From Actinomycetes bacterium (GTDB lineage Bacteria > Actinomycetota > Thermoleophilia > Solirubrobacterales > Solirubrobacteraceae), in the NCBI GenBank assembly GCA_023429855.1, contig JAEZDB010000333.1, forward strand, positions 1-23,846: 23,846 nt of DNA. The letters run 5' to 3'. Positions 22,318 to 23,846 of this stretch are shown here, one piece after another (position 1 is the stretch's first letter; every line of letters starts with the position of its first letter). The position numbers and the translations under genes were made by a program. The notes below the pieces were generated by a model, which was given only the letters and a program-made list of their open reading frames with translations, was not told the DNA's origin and searched no databases.

Positions 22318-23780
22318 TGCGTGGACTCCAGTTGATCGAGGATCTGGGCGCCGCGGAGAGCGAGCGCCAACACGCGGGTCGGTTCGTCGATATGGAGGGG
22401 CAGCATGCTGAGAAACAGCGATGCTTCGTAGAGCCGGACGAGCGTCGGGTCGAAGCCGCGCTCCGCGAGCCGGGTGCGAAACAGCTCGGGCAGCTCGGGG
22501 TCAGGCTCGTGGTCGGCGACGAGTCCGAGTTCGAGCCCCTGGCCGATCGCGGGGCGGGTCTGCTCAGCGACGATCAGGTCATAGCCGCCGCAGATGGAGT
22601 GCGACAGCTTGGCGAGATCGTAATACGGGTCGCTGAAGAGCTCGTCGACGGTGTCGGCGCCGCGTGGATCGATCAGGTGGACGCTGCGTCCGGCAGGGTT
22701 GAACAGCACGTTCGAGAAGCACAAGTCGCCGTGGGTGATCGCCAGATGGCCAAATGCTCGATCCTGCTCCAGCGAGGCGCGTAGCGCGTTGTAGCGCTGC
22801 TGCAGACTTCTGAGGCCGCCGCGCCTGCCGCCGGCCGCGAGCAGCGCGTCGGTGTCGCGCCCCACGTCGGTGGCCAAGAACGCGGTGATCCGCTCCTCGA
22901 CCTTGGCCCCGTAGAGGTGGTCGGCGATCTCTCGTCCGCGGTCGTCGCCGACGGCGCGGACCTCCCGCTCGTCGACGAAGCGCATGAGCTGCTCCAGCAA
23001 GCGGTCGAACTGCTCGGGCGAGAACGCGTGGTGGATCCACTGCACGGCGAGGTCGGGGACGAGGATGCGGTGCATGCGGTAGCTGGCTCCGCCCTCGTCC
23101 TCTGCGAAGTCGAACGGCTGCACGAAGTACGGCTGGAGCCGCTCGGGGAGCAGGCCGTAGTACCGGTACTCGCGCCGCATCTTGTCGACGTCGCTGGAGC
23201 GTTTGACGACGACCCAGCGCTCCTGCGTGACCTCGTTGAAGTGCCGCGCGGCGAAGCTTCCGCTCAGATATTCGAGCAGGGCGGTCGGCTCGCGCAGGTC
23301 GGCGAGGCGCAGGCCGTCGTCGATGGCGGGCAGGCGGGCAGACTGGTGCTGGCGCCAGCGCTCGGTCGCCTCGGCCGGCAACTGGAGGTACTCGGCGAGC
23401 CCAGCCTCGTCGATGACGACGGCTCCACTGGGCACCCGGCCTCGCCACAGGCTCGTGGGCTCGGTCAGGAGCGCGAGCTTGCGGAGGAAGAGCACCGCAT
23501 CAGCATCAGCGGCAGTCGACGCCAGACACGTCGGCAAGATGAGAAACAGCCGCCGGTCCGATCCGCGAGCCGAGAGGGTCCGCAGCAGCTGGCGCTCATC
23601 CTCGGGGAGCCGCAGCGGTGGTTCGAGACCGCTCGCGTCGGCGAGCTCGTTGATGGCCGCGACCATGCTCCGGCGCCGCCGCAGCAGGTCGCCGAACCGT
23701 TGGACGTCGGCGAACTCCGCCGCGAACCGTGGCAGCTCGCCCTGGTCGTCGATGATGAGGTGAAGCACGGGCAGGCTCAC
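22314..23780 (-). CDS. APH-like phosphotransferase with novel N-terminal domain
   Basis: 488 residues from GTG 23780, with GGAG 6 nt upstream. Residues 1-170 form an alpha/beta-looking domain I do not recognise, containing FLILPTCLASTAADADAVLF (79-98). The C-terminal 175-488 is an APH/choline-kinase-like phosphotransferase: VVVKRSSD (Lys193), helix Glu204, catalytic loop ITHGDLCFSNVLF (His350, Asp352, Asn357), metal-binding LIDPRGADTVDE (Asp371), then YYDLAKLSHSICGGYD (386-401). IDPRG replaces the usual IDWE/IDFD and is, from memory, seen in capsule-locus kinases. It is first of five tightly linked minus-strand genes (kinase, HAD, nucleotidyltransferase, GT-C-like, GT2). The reading frame stays open upstream to the window edge, so a longer N-terminus cannot be excluded. 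Substrate unknown. Confidence 0.75.
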   Translation of the reverse strand: MSLPVLHLIIDDQGELPRFAAEFADVQRFGDLLRRRRSMVAAINELADASGLEPPLRLPEDERQLLRTLSARGSDRRLFLILPTCLASTAADADAVLFLRKLALLTEPTSLWRGRVPSGAVVIDEAGLAEYLQLPAEATERWRQHQSARLPAIDDGLRLADLREPTALLEYLSGSFAARHFNEVTQERWVVVKRSSDVDKMRREYRYYGLLPERLQPYFVQPFDFAEDEGGASYRMHRILVPDLAVQWIHHAFSPEQFDRLLEQLMRFVDEREVRAVGDDRGREIADHLYGAKVEERITAFLATDVGRDTDALLAAGGRRGGLRSLQQRYNALRASLEQDRAFGHLAITHGDLCFSNVLFNPAGRSVHLIDPRGADTVDELFSDPYYDLAKLSHSICGGYDLIVAEQTRPAIGQGLELGLVADHEPDPELPELFRTRLAERGFDPTLVRLYEASLFLSMLPLHIDEPTRVLALALRGAQILDQLESTQ

Positions 23781-23846
23781 CAGGCGCTCCGTCCTCGCAG
23801 TGCACGGCCCGTCGCCATAGCCGCGCCGGCAGATACCCCCCCGCGC

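Noticed and set aside
1..23846. tRNA or rRNA genes, CRISPR arrays, insertion sequences, attachment sites
   Set aside because: I found no repeat arrays, transposase motifs or tRNA-like cloverleafs. The non-coding gaps are all under about 190 bp, and none carries such features.

Overview
This 23.8 kb window comes from a very GC-rich bacterial genome. It has frequent GTG and TTG starts, gene ends that overlap by ATGA or GTGA, secreted lipoproteins, and gene families typical of Actinobacteria. My inference is a deep-branching actinobacterium of the Thermoleophilia kind (Solirubrobacter/Conexibacter-like). That rests on protein style only, because no rRNA, tRNA or marker gene is present. I see no mobile element, CRISPR array or tRNA.

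Layout. At the left edge (1-1345, minus strand) is an iron-uptake pair: an imelysin/EfeO-like lipoprotein and the N-terminus of an FTR1-type iron permease that runs off the window. A perfect 10-bp inverted repeat and a DtxR/IdeR-like half site lie upstream. From about 1528 to the right edge the window is almost entirely a surface-polysaccharide locus in alternating transcription units. Unit A (minus, 7948 to 1528) holds a nucleotide-sugar SDR, a 1014-residue fusion of a WecA/MraY-type glycosyl-1-phosphate transferase with an O-antigen ligase/Wzy-like protein and TPRs, a small secreted C-terminally anchored protein, a secreted clan GH-A-like glycosidase and a HAD phosphatase. Unit B (plus, 8005-11356) holds a GT4 glycosyltransferase, a membrane-anchored tandem beta-domain protein and a second Wzy/ligase-like protein. 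Unit C (minus, 13331-11329) holds a GT2 and a GT4. Unit D (plus, 13356-14045) is a compact APH-like kinase. Unit E (minus, 17457-14026) holds a UDP-sugar 6-dehydrogenase, a Wzx-like membrane protein and a SAM methyltransferase. Unit F (plus, 17622-18689) is a CDP-tyvelose-epimerase-like SDR. Unit G (minus, 23780-18710) holds a kinase, a HAD phosphatase, a nucleotidyltransferase, a GT-C-like membrane protein and a DPM1-like GT2.

How it may work (inference). The sugar-nucleotide enzymes supply acidic, pentose-type and epimerised sugars. The WecA-like domain primes an undecaprenyl carrier. Two GT4 and two GT2 enzymes extend it, the Wzx-like protein flips it, and one or both Wzy-like proteins polymerise or ligate it. 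The overlapping kinase, HAD and nucleotidyltransferase trio looks like a cassette that makes an activated (NDP-linked) headgroup or sugar.

The most unusual items are the priming-transferase/polymerase/TPR fusion, the kinase/phosphatase/nucleotidyltransferase cassette, the convergent kinase and methyltransferase pair, the 24-bp bidirectional promoter that appears leaderless, and an epimerase whose SDR catalytic tyrosine position is phenylalanine.
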